Part shown: in pieces, positions 40,454-49,914 of the stretch
Layout of the letters: each line of letters begins with the position of its first letter
Position numbering within the stretch: the stretch's first letter is position 1
Assembly: GCA_902550555.1 (NCBI GenBank)
Contig: CACCZR010000003.1
Location: 61,931-125,930, forward strand
Length of the DNA: 64,000 nucleotides
Origin: an uncultured SAR116 cluster alpha proteobacterium
GTDB lineage: Bacteria; Pseudomonadota; Alphaproteobacteria; Puniceispirillales; Marisalimonadaceae
Reading direction: 5' to 3'
Made by a program: the position numbers and the translations under genes
Notes under the pieces: model-generated
The model's input: the letters and a program-made list of their open reading frames with translations, nothing else
Told to the model about the DNA's origin: nothing
The model's database searches: none

Positions 40454-41416
40454 ATGTACAAATCTAAAGTAGGGTTAATTGGTTTAGGACGATGGGGTAA
40501 AAATATATATCGTAATTTAGAATCATTTAGTGTTATCGAAAAAGTTTACGATAATAACTTAAAAAATCTTTCACAATTTGTGATTAATAAAACTAAAATT
40601 GCTGAAAACCCAGACGAACTGATATTAGCAAAAAATATTGACAGTGTATTTATTGCATCTCCAGCTTCAACGCATAAAGAATATATCATTAAATCACTTT
40701 TGAATAATAAAAATGTTTTTGTTGAAAAACCTCTATGCCTTTCTCTTGATGAATCACATGAAATAAAAAAAATTGCTACCCAAATGAATAAAATTGTTTT
40801 TGTTGGCCATCTTCTTCATTATCACAATGCATTTAAGGAATTGAAAAACAATGTTCAATTAGGAAAAATTGGAAATCTGAAAGTAATAAAATCCAACAGG
40901 TTGAACTTTGGATCTATTAGAGACAAAGAATCAGTTTTATATGATTTAACTTCTCATGATATCTCAATGATTTTATCTATTACAAAAAAACTACCAAAAA
41001 AAGTTGAAGTCAATGCCATTTTTAAATATTCAAAAAAGATAGCTGACTATATAAACGTTATTCTTTATTTTGAAAAAGACATTATAGCAATTGTCAATTC
41101 AGACTGGATTAGTCCCTATAAAGAACATAGGTTTAGCGTGCTTGGATCTGATGGAAGTTTGGTCTTTGACGATGTTAAAGATTGGCCAGAAAAATTAATA
41201 TATAATCCAAGTTTAATTAATAATGATAAAAAAATTACTTACAAACCAGAAATACCAATTTATACAAAAAAATATGAACCTCTAAAACAAGAAATTGAGG
41301 CTTTTTTGCAATGTGTTGAAAATAAAGAAACTCCTTTTACTAATATTGAAGAAGCTTTAAATGTGCAAATTGTTCTGAATATGATAGAAGAAAAATTAAA
41401 AGAGGAATATTTTTAA
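40454..41416 (+). CDS. Gfo/Idh/MocA-family oxidoreductase
   Basis: A 320-residue NAD(P)-dependent dehydrogenase. The Rossmann motif VGLIGLGRWGKNIYRNL is at the N-terminus. FIASPASTHKEYI and the catalytic VEKPLCLSLDE are present, as is the DLTSHDISMI segment with the substrate-binding His. Followed after 1 base by a DegT aminotransferase, it resembles WlbA/WbpB-WbpE pairs that oxidise C3 of a UDP-GlcNAc uronate and then aminate it. The exact sugar is inference. Confidence 0.85.
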   Translation: MYKSKVGLIGLGRWGKNIYRNLESFSVIEKVYDNNLKNLSQFVINKTKIAENPDELILAKNIDSVFIASPASTHKEYIIKSLLNNKNVFVEKPLCLSLDESHEIKKIATQMNKIVFVGHLLHYHNAFKELKNNVQLGKIGNLKVIKSNRLNFGSIRDKESVLYDLTSHDISMILSITKKLPKKVEVNAIFKYSKKIADYINVILYFEKDIIAIVNSDWISPYKEHRFSVLGSDGSLVFDDVKDWPEKLIYNPSLINNDKKITYKPEIPIYTKKYEPLKQEIEAFLQCVENKETPFTNIEEALNVQIVLNMIEEKLKEEYF

Positions 41417-41417
41417 T

Positions 41418-42560
41418 ATGCTGGATTTTATCGACTTAAAACAACAACAAAAATTAATTAGAGATAAAGTTGATAAAAGAATTTGTAAAGTTCTTGATCA
41501 TGGACAATATATTCAAGGCCCTGAGGTTAAAGAACTTGAAAAAGAATTATCTTTATTTTCTAAATCTAAGTTTGTTTTGTGTTGTTCTAGTGGTACAGAT
41601 GCTCTTGTTTTAGGATTAATTGCGCTAGGATTAAAACCAAATGAGGGGGTTATAGTTCCATCTTTTACATTTGCTTCTACTGCAGAAGCTGTGTGTATGC
41701 TCGGTGGAATTCCTTTTTTTTCAGATGTAAAATTAGATACTTATAATATTTGTGAAGAGAGTATTATTAAATCTATCGACAAAGCAAATAAAATAGGAAT
41801 TAATTTAAAGGGCATCATTACAGTTGGCTTATTTGGTCAACCTTGCGATATGGACAAAATAAAAGAAATAGCAGATATTAATAATTTATGGGTTTTTGAT
41901 GATGCAGCTCAATCATTTGGAGCAAAATATAAAGATAAAATATCAGGAAATTTATGTGAAATTTCTGCAACCTCTTTTTTCCCAGCAAAACCATTAGGAT
42001 GTTATGGTGATGGTGGAGCATTATTCACAAATAATGAAAATTTTTATAAAATTGCATATTCTTCTCATTTACATGGAATGGGAAATAATAAATATGAATA
42101 TGACCGAATTGGAATGAATGGAAGAATAGATACAATTCAGGCCGCAATTCTTCTAGAAAAATTAAAAATTTTTAAATCTGAGTTGCTCAAAAGAGAGGAA
42201 ATAGCGAAGTATTATATTAAAAGATTTTTAAAATTTAACACAAATATTAATGTACCTAAACTAACCAATAATACAAATAGTAGTTGGGCTCAATTCACAA
42301 TTCAACTTCCATTGAATTGCAATAGAGAAAAATTTCAAAGCCTAATGAGACAAAAAAACATACCTACTGCAATATATTATCCCATACCAATACATTGCCA
42401 GTCTCCTTATCAAAATTTTCCAATTTCTCCTGATAATTTGAAAAATACAATAGAATTATCAAATAGAGTTGTTTCATTACCAATGCATCCTTATTTATCT
42501 CAAAAAAACGTTGACTATATATCAACTACTGCAGACGAAATTATAACAAGCTTAATTTGA
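41418..42560 (+). CDS. DegT/DnrJ/EryC1-family aminotransferase (sugar)
   Basis: A 380-residue PLP aminotransferase. Features are DHGQYIQGPEVKELE, CSSGTDALVLGLIALGL, VFDDAAQSFGAKY and the PLP lysine in FFPAKPLGCYGDGGA. QSFGA and SSGTDAL are typical of the WbpE/WlbC group acting on UDP-3-keto sugars. The gene abuts the Gfo/Idh/MocA oxidoreductase, so the two likely perform oxidation and amination in sequence. tRNA-Gly follows 46 bases downstream. Confidence 0.9.
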   Translation: MLDFIDLKQQQKLIRDKVDKRICKVLDHGQYIQGPEVKELEKELSLFSKSKFVLCCSSGTDALVLGLIALGLKPNEGVIVPSFTFASTAEAVCMLGGIPFFSDVKLDTYNICEESIIKSIDKANKIGINLKGIITVGLFGQPCDMDKIKEIADINNLWVFDDAAQSFGAKYKDKISGNLCEISATSFFPAKPLGCYGDGGALFTNNENFYKIAYSSHLHGMGNNKYEYDRIGMNGRIDTIQAAILLEKLKIFKSELLKREEIAKYYIKRFLKFNTNINVPKLTNNTNSSWAQFTIQLPLNCNREKFQSLMRQKNIPTAIYYPIPIHCQSPYQNFPISPDNLKNTIELSNRVVSLPMHPYLSQKNVDYISTTADEIITSLI

Positions 42561-42568
42561 ATAATTGC

Positions 42569-42597
42569 TTGCTTAGTCTTATTTTAATAATTATAAC
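42569..42597 (+). promoter_or_regulatory. Candidate tRNA-Gly promoter
   Basis: TTGCTT (42569-42574) and TATAAC (42592-42597) are separated by 17 bases. The tRNA begins 10 bases after the -10 box, the normal distance for a tRNA with a very short leader. The site occupies the 46-base gap between the aminotransferase stop and the tRNA. Confidence 0.5.
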
Positions 42598-42606
42598 AAT
42601 ATTTAA

Positions 42607-42681
42607 GCGGGCGTAGCTCAGGGGTAGAGCACAACCTTGCCAAGGTTGGGGTCGAGGGTTCAAATCCCTTCGCCCGCTCCA
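42607..42681 (+). tRNA. tRNA-Gly (anticodon GCC), CCA encoded
   Basis: A complete cloverleaf of 75 bases. The acceptor GCGGGCG pairs with CGCCCGC, followed by discriminator T and an encoded CCA. The D arm is GCTCAGGGGTAGAGC, the anticodon stem CAACC/GGTTG encloses TTGCCAA (anticodon GCC), and the T arm has GGTTCAAATCC. The gene is single and reads GGC/GGT. It lies directly after a sugar-modification cassette; I saw no duplicated tRNA 3' end nearby that would mark an integration site. Confidence 0.97.
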
Positions 42682-42720
42682 TTTATTAAATTTTAATTTA
42701 AATAACCAATTCAATAAATT

Positions 42721-43971
42721 ATGAATAAAATTATTTTAATACTTATCTTCTATATTTACTTTACTTTAACATCGTCTTATTCTAATTCATTATCAGAAAA
42801 ATACTTAGAGGATGCTAGTTTATATTCTGTGAAATTAAGAGTGTCAGTTGATAAACCATTTATTGAAGATAAAAAAGTTGGTTTAAGATTAGGTAGTGGT
42901 TTCCTTGTTGACAAAAAAAAAGGTTTAATTATCACAAATGCACATGTAACAGGTAGTTCAATTTCAAAAGTAAGAGTTGCATTTCGAGATAATGATTTTA
43001 TTAATGCCAAACAAGTTTATGTTGACCAAGAGATAGACATGGCAATTTTAAAAATTAAAACTTCTGATATTCCTCCAAAAATTAAAGAAGCAAAACTTAT
43101 GTGTAACGATAAAGTTGCAAATGGTGCATCCGTAGCTGCATTTGGACATCCAAAAGGTTTATCATTTTCAGCCTCTAGAGGAATTGTATCTAAATACAGA
43201 TTCTATAGAGGTAAAGATGTAATCCAAACAGATGCTGCTATAAATAGTGGAAACTCTGGCGGTCCACTTATTGACTTGAATACAGGTTTAGTAATAGGCA
43301 TAAATAAATCATCATTCAAAAATTCTCAAGGTCTTAGCTTTGCTGTACCTTCAAATTATGTTTGTATAATTCTTAATCTATTTAAAGAGGGGAGAAATCC
43401 TGCGCCTATTGAATTGCCATTACGATTTGCCGAAGACAGAGAGGCAGAAAATTATAAAAAGGTAAGCAGTTTTTTTTATAATGGTAAAAATATTGAAATA
43501 GGATCATTACTAATTGAAGTTGATGGAAAAAAAATTAACTCTCCATCTGAATTAAGCTTTTATTTAAGGGGAAGAAAAGGAGAGGCAAAATTAACTTTTC
43601 AAAGTAATCAGGGTATAAATTCGTATAAAATTAAATTAAAACCACGTCAAAAAGTATTGGATAGAAAGTTTTTATATCTTTCTGGAGCAATTATTTCAAA
43701 AGATTATAGTTCAAAATATGATGATTTTAAAACCCCTTTTTTTATTCATAGTGTAATTGATGGAACTGAAGCTGAGTTAGCCGGACTCTGGCAACATTGT
43801 TGGATTAAATCAGTTGAAAGAGTAGAACCTAGAGATTTAAAACATATTAAATCTTTAGTCATAAATAAAAAAGAAGTTTCCATTATTACAAGATGTTTTA
43901 GTAGTAGAACCGACGTGATGACTTCTGATTATTTTTTAAAATTGAAAATAGATAATCAAAAAATTTATTAA
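42721..43971 (+). CDS. HtrA/DegP-like serine protease, exported
   Basis: A trypsin-fold protease of 416 residues with an N-terminal hydrophobic signal (residues 1-20). The triad is H75 (ITNAHV), D106 (EIDMAIL) and S179 (NSGNSGGP). A degenerate PDZ-like segment, SLLIEVDGKKINSPSEL, follows at about 260-310, and the last 100 residues are unassigned. Sequence and layout differ from classic DegP, so it may be a dedicated periplasmic protease rather than the general one. Confidence 0.85.
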   Translation: MNKIILILIFYIYFTLTSSYSNSLSEKYLEDASLYSVKLRVSVDKPFIEDKKVGLRLGSGFLVDKKKGLIITNAHVTGSSISKVRVAFRDNDFINAKQVYVDQEIDMAILKIKTSDIPPKIKEAKLMCNDKVANGASVAAFGHPKGLSFSASRGIVSKYRFYRGKDVIQTDAAINSGNSGGPLIDLNTGLVIGINKSSFKNSQGLSFAVPSNYVCIILNLFKEGRNPAPIELPLRFAEDREAENYKKVSSFFYNGKNIEIGSLLIEVDGKKINSPSELSFYLRGRKGEAKLTFQSNQGINSYKIKLKPRQKVLDRKFLYLSGAIISKDYSSKYDDFKTPFFIHSVIDGTEAELAGLWQHCWIKSVERVEPRDLKHIKSLVINKKEVSIITRCFSSRTDVMTSDYFLKLKIDNQKIY

Positions 43972-44032
43972 AACTAAATTAAAATACACTTTTAAAAACA
44001 TATAAAAATAGTTATTTACTCAATAGATAAAA

Positions 44033-45190
44033 TCATATGAATATTTTCATATTTTTCATAGCATCAATAAATTCATTAATTATGTCATCTGAAATATTAT
44101 TAAACTCAGATTTAATTGATTTATAACTTACTATTCTTTTTTCAAAAACAAATTTAATTATTTGAAAAAACTTTTCAGGAACTGGAACTTTATGTTTTTC
44201 ATTAACTATAAAGATTTTTTTTTCTTCCTCTGTAATTGTTATGTTTTTTGCAATTTCATACTGAACGCCATGATTTATTATTTTCTCTATGTCATAACCT
44301 GTAAGCTTGTATGGCCATTCTTTGAAGTAATTGAGTGAGTGTTCATATAATTTTTCATTATTAAAAATTTTATTTAACTGAGATGTTATTTCGGTATGTA
44401 TATTTTTTATATCATCAGTAGAATTAATTTGTCTAATATCAGATCTAAAAAAATCATTTATAATTAACTGATCATAATAATATTGAAATATATCTATTGG
44501 CTTTAAATATGTTATTCCGAAAGCAATATGCATTGCGCCATTTTTTGAGGCTAAAGCATCATGAAATTGACCTCTAGGTAGATATAATAAATCTCCTGGC
44601 TTCAGAAGAACTTGATCGATTATTTTTCCTGGCTTTTCCGTTTTATCATTTAACTCTTGTTTATAGATAGGATGATTAATTGGGTCTTTTTCAAAATTTT
44701 CATAAATGTTCCAAATCTTTTCTCCTTCACAATGTAAAGCAAATACGTCATGAGTATCAAAATGAGGTGCAAAAGCTTGATGACTTTGCATAGAAAAATA
44801 TAAATTCGCTTGGCATCTTCCATTTGTAATACTCTGTAGATCACTAGCTAATTTTTCAATTTCATTTGAAAAATAAATCAAATCATTTAAGACAAGCGAA
44901 GCTCCTTTTCTCAAATAATTTTCAACCTTAATAGGATCTGGAGCCGTTTTAGCAAATCCTAAAGTATCGCCCTTTGTAAAAAATGCTGTGAAAGGTATCG
45001 TATTTTTATTTAAAACTAAGGCAAAATTTTTATTATCCCAACAATTATGCATAGAAATAAGTTTATTTAAGCTTTTTATATTCATAACTTTTTTTAAACT
45101 TTCATTTTCGTTTTTTAAGTGAATATATTTCTTTTCACTTTTGGCTTTTGCCAAGAGATCAATTTGATTATTAGAAAAATAATTTGACAT
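44033..45190 (-). CDS. JmjC/cupin-4 2-oxoglutarate oxygenase, ribosomal-oxygenase-like
   Basis: A 385-residue Fe(II)/2-oxoglutarate oxygenase of the RoxA/MINA family. The iron ligands are likely the His and Asp of FAPHFDTHDVFALHCEGEK near residue 143 and the His of YLPRGQFHDALAS further on. The C-terminal part is a helical, winged-helix-like region. E. coli RoxA hydroxylates Arg81 of ribosomal protein L16; the same role is possible, but the substrate cannot be read here. It opens away from the signal-peptide protein gene at 45258. Confidence 0.8.
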   Translation of the reverse strand: MSNYFSNNQIDLLAKAKSEKKYIHLKNENESLKKVMNIKSLNKLISMHNCWDNKNFALVLNKNTIPFTAFFTKGDTLGFAKTAPDPIKVENYLRKGASLVLNDLIYFSNEIEKLASDLQSITNGRCQANLYFSMQSHQAFAPHFDTHDVFALHCEGEKIWNIYENFEKDPINHPIYKQELNDKTEKPGKIIDQVLLKPGDLLYLPRGQFHDALASKNGAMHIAFGITYLKPIDIFQYYYDQLIINDFFRSDIRQINSTDDIKNIHTEITSQLNKIFNNEKLYEHSLNYFKEWPYKLTGYDIEKIINHGVQYEIAKNITITEEEKKIFIVNEKHKVPVPEKFFQIIKFVFEKRIVSYKSIKSEFNNISDDIINEFIDAMKNMKIFI

Positions 45191-45257
45191 ATTTAATCTA
45201 TCCTTAATTTAAAAAAAAATGATATTTATCGTATATATAAATAAGTATAATTATATC

Positions 45258-45728
45258 ATGAGAATTATTTTAATTTTAACATTTATTTTTTTTTCACACA
45301 AAGCTTTTAGTTTTGTTGATTATACTTATTTAATATGTAAAAAAGAAACTGAAATTCTTGACAAACTCAAAATTAATGAGAATTTTATTTTTTTTACTCT
45401 AAAACAAGGGAATTTTCTTGAACAAATAATTAATATTAATAAAGACACAGAAAATATAAGTATTTTTGAAATAATTAATAAAAGTGGAGATTACAATTTT
45501 GACGATAAGTTAATTACTTTAAAAGAAAATTTGTTTTTTCGAAAAATTAAATTAAAAAAAGAATTAAACAGAAAATCACTTAATCTAACAACTTACAAAA
45601 ATAAAAAAATAACTGATAATCACATATGTACCAAAGCTAAATATAACGATTATAAAAGTAAAATTAATGAATTAATTTCTACACTAAAAGAATCCTGGAA
45701 AAATGAATATAAAGATAATAAAATGTAG
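45258..45728 (+). CDS. Small exported protein of unknown function
   Basis: I do not recognise this family. From ATG 45258 it has 156 residues with a cleavable signal, MRIILILTFIFFSHKAFS. The mature part is Lys-, Asn- and Ile-rich with two cysteines (LICKKETE and HICTKAKY) that could form a disulfide. An earlier ATG at 45219 would place 13 polar residues before the signal and is less likely. It ends 2 bases before the DUF1445 gene. Confidence 0.6.
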   Translation: MRIILILTFIFFSHKAFSFVDYTYLICKKETEILDKLKINENFIFFTLKQGNFLEQIININKDTENISIFEIINKSGDYNFDDKLITLKENLFFRKIKLKKELNRKSLNLTTYKNKKITDNHICTKAKYNDYKSKINELISTLKESWKNEYKDNKM

Positions 45729-45730
45729 CA

Positions 45731-46537
45731 ATGCAAGTTATATGTTTTGAAGATGCAAGGAAGTTAAGTTCAAAAGAAATTAGAAAAAAGATTAGGCAAG
45801 AACTTTATAATAATCATACCTCAGGTTTGGCTACTAACAAACTTCAAGCTAATATCGTCATCTTACCAAATGAATATGCGACTGATTTTATTAATTTTTG
45901 TAAATTAAACCCAAAAGCATGTCCCTTGGTTGGTCAAACAAAATTAGATAATCCATATTTCGAAACTTTAGGTGATAACATTGACATAAGATTTGATGTG
46001 CCACTATATAATATTTATGAAAACGGAAACTTAATTTCTACTGTTAGAAATATTGAAGATTACTGGGACAATAGTTTTGTAGCTTTTGCAATTGGTTGCT
46101 CTTTTTCATTTGAAGATGCATTACTAAATGCTGGGCTTAAAATTGAGCACATTACAAATAATAAAGTTGTTCCAATGTATAGAACAAATATAAAAAATAA
46201 AAAAAGTGGGCCCTTTAATAGTAAAATGGTTGTATCAATGAGAATTTTTAATCAAAAAGATATAAATAAAGTTAAGCAAGTTTCAGGAAATTTCTCTTTT
46301 GCTCACGGAGACCCAATCCACATAGGTAATCCAGTTGAAATTGGTATTAACAATATTTTAAGTCCTGACTGGGGAGACAGCCCTAGAAAAAAAAATAATT
46401 ACGAAGAATATATCTTCTGGGCTTGTGGAGTAACCCCTCAAAACGCAATCATTGAAGCCAAGATTCCATTTTGTATTACTCATACTCCAGGACATATGTT
46501 GATTACAGACATTACAGAAGATAGTTTACATGATTAA
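45731..46537 (+). CDS. DUF1445/YcsI-family protein, putative hydro-lyase or D-glutamate cyclase
   Basis: A 268-residue member of the family that includes mitochondrial D-glutamate cyclase. Typical segments are LPNEYATDFINFCKLNPKACPL, DIRFDVPLYNIYENG, IGCSFSFEDALLNAG, PMYRTNI and, near the end, FWACGVTPQNAI and THTPGHMLITD. The enzymatic activity of bacterial members is poorly defined; some lie in amino-acid or hydantoin catabolic loci. It converges with purT, with 5 bases between the stops. Confidence 0.85.
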   Translation: MQVICFEDARKLSSKEIRKKIRQELYNNHTSGLATNKLQANIVILPNEYATDFINFCKLNPKACPLVGQTKLDNPYFETLGDNIDIRFDVPLYNIYENGNLISTVRNIEDYWDNSFVAFAIGCSFSFEDALLNAGLKIEHITNNKVVPMYRTNIKNKKSGPFNSKMVVSMRIFNQKDINKVKQVSGNFSFAHGDPIHIGNPVEIGINNILSPDWGDSPRKKNNYEEYIFWACGVTPQNAIIEAKIPFCITHTPGHMLITDITEDSLHD

Positions 46538-46542
46538 TTCTT

Positions 46543-47679
46543 TTAAATGTTTACAACTTTGATTTTTGATAAAGCTTCTCTAGCTTTTTTAAAGTTACTC
46601 GCTAAAATTACCCCCATTCTTCTAAAAGGTTTAGTTTCTGGTTTACCAAAAATTCTAATATCAATATTTTTATCTTGAAATGCATTTTCAATTCCTTTGA
46701 TTAAAAACTTACCTTTTGCATTTCTATTTGCGAGAATAACTTGACTTACCCCTTTTTTATAAATTTCAATTTTTGGTATTGTAAAATCTAATATTGCTCG
46801 AGCGTGTAAGTCAAATTCGCTAAAATTTTGAGTAAACATTGTAACCATTCCTGTATCATGTGGTCTTGGACTTAATTCACTAAAATAAACCCCTTCTTTT
46901 TTTACAAAAAACTCTATACCAAATAAACCCTGTCCATTTAAATCTTTTACAATTTTTTTAGCTATAATTTTCATTTTGTTAACGATGTTTTGTTCACATT
47001 TTGCTGGTTGCCAACTGTATTGGTAATCGCCTCTTTCTTGAACATGTCCTATGGGTGGACAAAAATGAATGTCACCCTTCGAGTCCAAAATTGTAAGCAA
47101 AGTAACTTCATAATCAAAATCTATAAACTCTTCAATTATAACTTTATTTTTGTTTCCTCTCATACCATTCAAAGCAAAGGTCCACGCTTTTTTTACTTCA
47201 GACACTGTAGAAGCATAACTTTGGCCCTTTCCAGAGGAACTCATTACTGGTTTAATTGCAACTTTACCATTAATATTATGAAACATTTCAATTAATTCAT
47301 TCAACGTTTCTGCATAACCAAATCTTGCAGTTTTTATTCCAAGTTCTTTTGCTCTATTTCTAATTTTATCTCTATTCATTGTCATACTAACTGCTCTAGA
47401 AGAAGGAACTACTTTTAGACCATTTTTTTCAAATTTTTCTAAACTTTCAGTATCAATTGCCTCAATTTCAGGAACTATTAAGTCAGGTTGATGTTTATCA
47501 ATTACTTGTTTCAAATTATTAGAGTTCAACATGTCAAAAACTTCACATTTTTGAGAGACTTGCATAGCAGGCGCATTTTTATATTTATCACAAGCAATTA
47601 TGTAACATCCAAATCTTTGAAGACTTATAGTAAGTTCTTTACCAAGCTCACCACTTCCTAGTAATAAAATCTTTTTCAT
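46543..47679 (-). CDS. purT: Formate-dependent phosphoribosylglycinamide formyltransferase
   Basis: PurT uses formate and ATP to formylate GAR in purine synthesis. It is an ATP-grasp enzyme: LLLGSGELGKELTISLQR at the N-terminus, VPEIEAIDTESL, KPVMSSSGKGQSYA and ELSPRPHDTGMVTM near the C-terminus. Length 378 is slightly short of E. coli PurT (392). Formate use ties purine synthesis to C1 oxidation, and no purN is seen here. The gene stands alone between convergent and divergent neighbours. Confidence 0.95.
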   Translation of the reverse strand: MKKILLLGSGELGKELTISLQRFGCYIIACDKYKNAPAMQVSQKCEVFDMLNSNNLKQVIDKHQPDLIVPEIEAIDTESLEKFEKNGLKVVPSSRAVSMTMNRDKIRNRAKELGIKTARFGYAETLNELIEMFHNINGKVAIKPVMSSSGKGQSYASTVSEVKKAWTFALNGMRGNKNKVIIEEFIDFDYEVTLLTILDSKGDIHFCPPIGHVQERGDYQYSWQPAKCEQNIVNKMKIIAKKIVKDLNGQGLFGIEFFVKKEGVYFSELSPRPHDTGMVTMFTQNFSEFDLHARAILDFTIPKIEIYKKGVSQVILANRNAKGKFLIKGIENAFQDKNIDIRIFGKPETKPFRRMGVILASNFKKAREALSKIKVVNI

Positions 47680-47721
47680 TTAATTTCTCTTTTTAATGTT
47701 TTTAAAAAATCATATAATTTT

Positions 47722-48372
47722 ATGATGAAAATCATTGATGAATTGAGTTTCTCTTATCTTGAGTATAAAATCAATAATTCATATACAAATAGATTAATGA
47801 AATATGGAAACAGCCCTCAAGGTCTGTTCTGGAAAAATTCGTTTACCCAAATACATAGATTTGAATTGATAATTACTGCTTTAAATAAATATTATAATCT
47901 TAATCAATTTACAATTTGTGATATTGGTTGTGGGTATGGAAAATTCTTACAATTTTTAAAAAAAAAATTAAACACATCTACTTTTCAATATCAAGGCTGC
48001 GATTTAAATAATAAACTAATTGATCATTGTACAAAAAATTATTCTGATAAGAACTGTAAATTTTATAAAAAATCTTTACCAAATGGAATTGTAGACTTTT
48101 CAGTTATGTCTGGAACTTTTAATTTAAGTGTTACTGACAATATAAAGATATGGGAGAAATATGTTTTAAAAAATTTAACTAATATTTGGAAACAAACAAA
48201 TAAAATAATGGCATTTAATTTATTACATCAAGATGAAAAAAAAATTAAACAAGGACTTTATTATACTAACAAAAATTGGATAAAGGATATGTGTGAACAA
48301 AAATTTGGAAAAACTGAAATTATTTTATCTTCAATATTACCGGACGATGTTTTAATTATAGTTCAGAATTAA
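47722..48372 (+). CDS. SAM-dependent methyltransferase
   Basis: A 216-residue class I methyltransferase. Motif I is TICDIGCGYGKFLQFLKKKL near residue 72, followed by YQGCDLNNKLIDH and SVMSGTFNLS. The start LSYLEYKINNSYTNRLMKYGNSPQGLFWKN resembles trans-aconitate-type or small-molecule methyltransferases, but the substrate is unknown. It is divergent from purT (42-base gap) and its stop overlaps that of the alpha/beta hydrolase gene by 4 bases. Confidence 0.75.
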   Translation: MMKIIDELSFSYLEYKINNSYTNRLMKYGNSPQGLFWKNSFTQIHRFELIITALNKYYNLNQFTICDIGCGYGKFLQFLKKKLNTSTFQYQGCDLNNKLIDHCTKNYSDKNCKFYKKSLPNGIVDFSVMSGTFNLSVTDNIKIWEKYVLKNLTNIWKQTNKIMAFNLLHQDEKKIKQGLYYTNKNWIKDMCEQKFGKTEIILSSILPDDVLIIVQN

Positions 48373-49184
48373 TTTAAATCATTTACAAAATTAATAATAT
48401 GATCTGAAAATTGCTCAGGTTCCTCTAATGGAATTAAATGGCCACAATTAGGCAACTCTATTCTTTTTGAGTTTTTTATTTTATTCACTAATTCTTCAAT
48501 GTCTTCCGGAATTCTAAACATTTTATCTAAATGACCCGTCATAACTAAAGTTGGAATATTTATTTTAGACCAATCAAAAGACCAGTTCGCAGATAATGAA
48601 ACTTCCATAAGCTTAAAAATACCATCACTTTTCTTTAAAGGTTTATAGTTTTCAAAATTTAAAGCATTAGATTTTACTTTATCTAAAAACTTTGGAGAAG
48701 CTATTACTGGCATTCCCATATCCATAATTAATGCACTACCTCCAAGTTTAGCAGCATTAACCATAGCGCGATTTATCCAATCTAACCTTGAAGAGGGTTT
48801 TCTAAGTGTATTTATCAAAATAAGGCCTTTTACATCTATTTCTTCTAATGAGGCAATAGCTGCATATAAACCACCAATTGATAGTCCACAAAGTATAATA
48901 TTTTTCAAGTTTAAATGATCTATTAGCTTTAAAAGATCAGATATAATAATTTCGGATGTTAAGTCGATGCTTTCGTCAAAACTTGAATTAATTTGTCCAC
49001 GAAAATTATATGTCAAATAACTATAGCCTTCATCTTTCAATCTTTTGCCAATTACTCCATTCCAAGCAGAAGTATTACCCGTTAAAGCATTCACAAAAAT
49101 ATAAGTATAAGTATTTTGTTTACCCTCTTCATATTCGTAATATAAAGAGTTTTTTTGATCTATATCTAGCTTACTCACTAACAT
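48369..49184 (-). CDS. Alpha/beta hydrolase
   Basis: A 271-residue alpha/beta-fold hydrolase. The nucleophile Ser is in LCGLSIGGLYAAIA, the acid is likely the Asp of MTGHLDKMF, and the base is the His of NCGHLIPLEEPEQF. YNFRGQINSSF resembles the oxyanion-loop region. The substrate is not identifiable; candidates are esters or lactones. Its start overlaps the gene upstream by 14 bases, so the two are probably co-translated. Confidence 0.85.
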   Translation of the reverse strand: MLVSKLDIDQKNSLYYEYEEGKQNTYTYIFVNALTGNTSAWNGVIGKRLKDEGYSYLTYNFRGQINSSFDESIDLTSEIIISDLLKLIDHLNLKNIILCGLSIGGLYAAIASLEEIDVKGLILINTLRKPSSRLDWINRAMVNAAKLGGSALIMDMGMPVIASPKFLDKVKSNALNFENYKPLKKSDGIFKLMEVSLSANWSFDWSKINIPTLVMTGHLDKMFRIPEDIEELVNKIKNSKRIELPNCGHLIPLEEPEQFSDHIINFVNDLN

Positions 49185-49749
49185 TCTTTTTATCTTTAGT
49201 ATCTATTTCTTCATCATTTAACACATTATCATTCATTTCAATCTTTAAGTGAGAATAATGTGTTTCTAATTCTTGAATTCTTTTATTTTTGAAATCCAAA
49301 TATTTTTTTTGTTGGTCACTAACATCTAAGTTTTCCGAATTCATTGGTTGATCTTCTATGGCTTCATCAATTTCTGGCTTAAGTGGTTCATCCCCTATCA
49401 AATCTTGAAACTGAACTATAGCCTCTAATCCTATTTTAATTGCTTTTCTATCTTCATCATTTTCAGATTCATCATAACCAACATAGAGTGCATGTATTAT
49501 ATGTTGTTTTGGATCAGGCAATAATTTTGTATCATAAAGATAATCATTGTGTGCATCTAATTCATTGTAAAATTTTGTAAATCTAAATAAAAGTTCTCTA
49601 GTTCTCGAGGGTCCATCATTTTTTGGCTTTAAAACTTCTCTTTCTACCTTAACAGAACCATAATTGTTCCATATTGAAATGCAGACTAAGGCTGTAAATG
49701 TAATCAACAAAGCCAAAACAAATGGTGTTGTATCTTCAAATGCAGTCAA
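49171..49749 (-). CDS. Membrane-anchored protein of unknown function
   Basis: Family not recognised. The 192-residue chain has one N-terminal hydrophobic segment, about residues 10-27 (FVLALLITFTALVCISIW). A soluble part rich in acidic and helical residues follows; DAHNDYLYDTKLLPDPKQHI and KAIKIGLEAIVQFQDL look like alpha-helices, and a Glu/Asp-rich stretch leads to a probable coiled coil, YLDFKNKRIQELETHYSHL. It overlaps the hydrolase and is divergent from proX. Confidence 0.6.
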   Translation of the reverse strand: MTAFEDTTPFVLALLITFTALVCISIWNNYGSVKVEREVLKPKNDGPSRTRELLFRFTKFYNELDAHNDYLYDTKLLPDPKQHIIHALYVGYDESENDEDRKAIKIGLEAIVQFQDLIGDEPLKPEIDEAIEDQPMNSENLDVSDQQKKYLDFKNKRIQELETHYSHLKIEMNDNVLNDEEIDTKDKKNVSE

Positions 49750-49914
49750 TCAACTCTCCATAAATGATTATATAAACTAAGACATATGATTTATATAATT
49801 ATTTAAATATTTCTATAAAATAAATTAAGATTATGTCTTTTTTTTGATGTAAGTTTGCAATGATACACGTTTTAATGTTAGGCTATCATAAATCAAAACA
49901 ATAAGGAGATTATT

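Noticed and set aside
42607-42681. tRNA-Gly as an active integration site
   Set aside because: No duplicated tRNA 3' fragment and no integrase occur within the neighbouring 10 kb, so only adjacency to the sugar cassette is noted.
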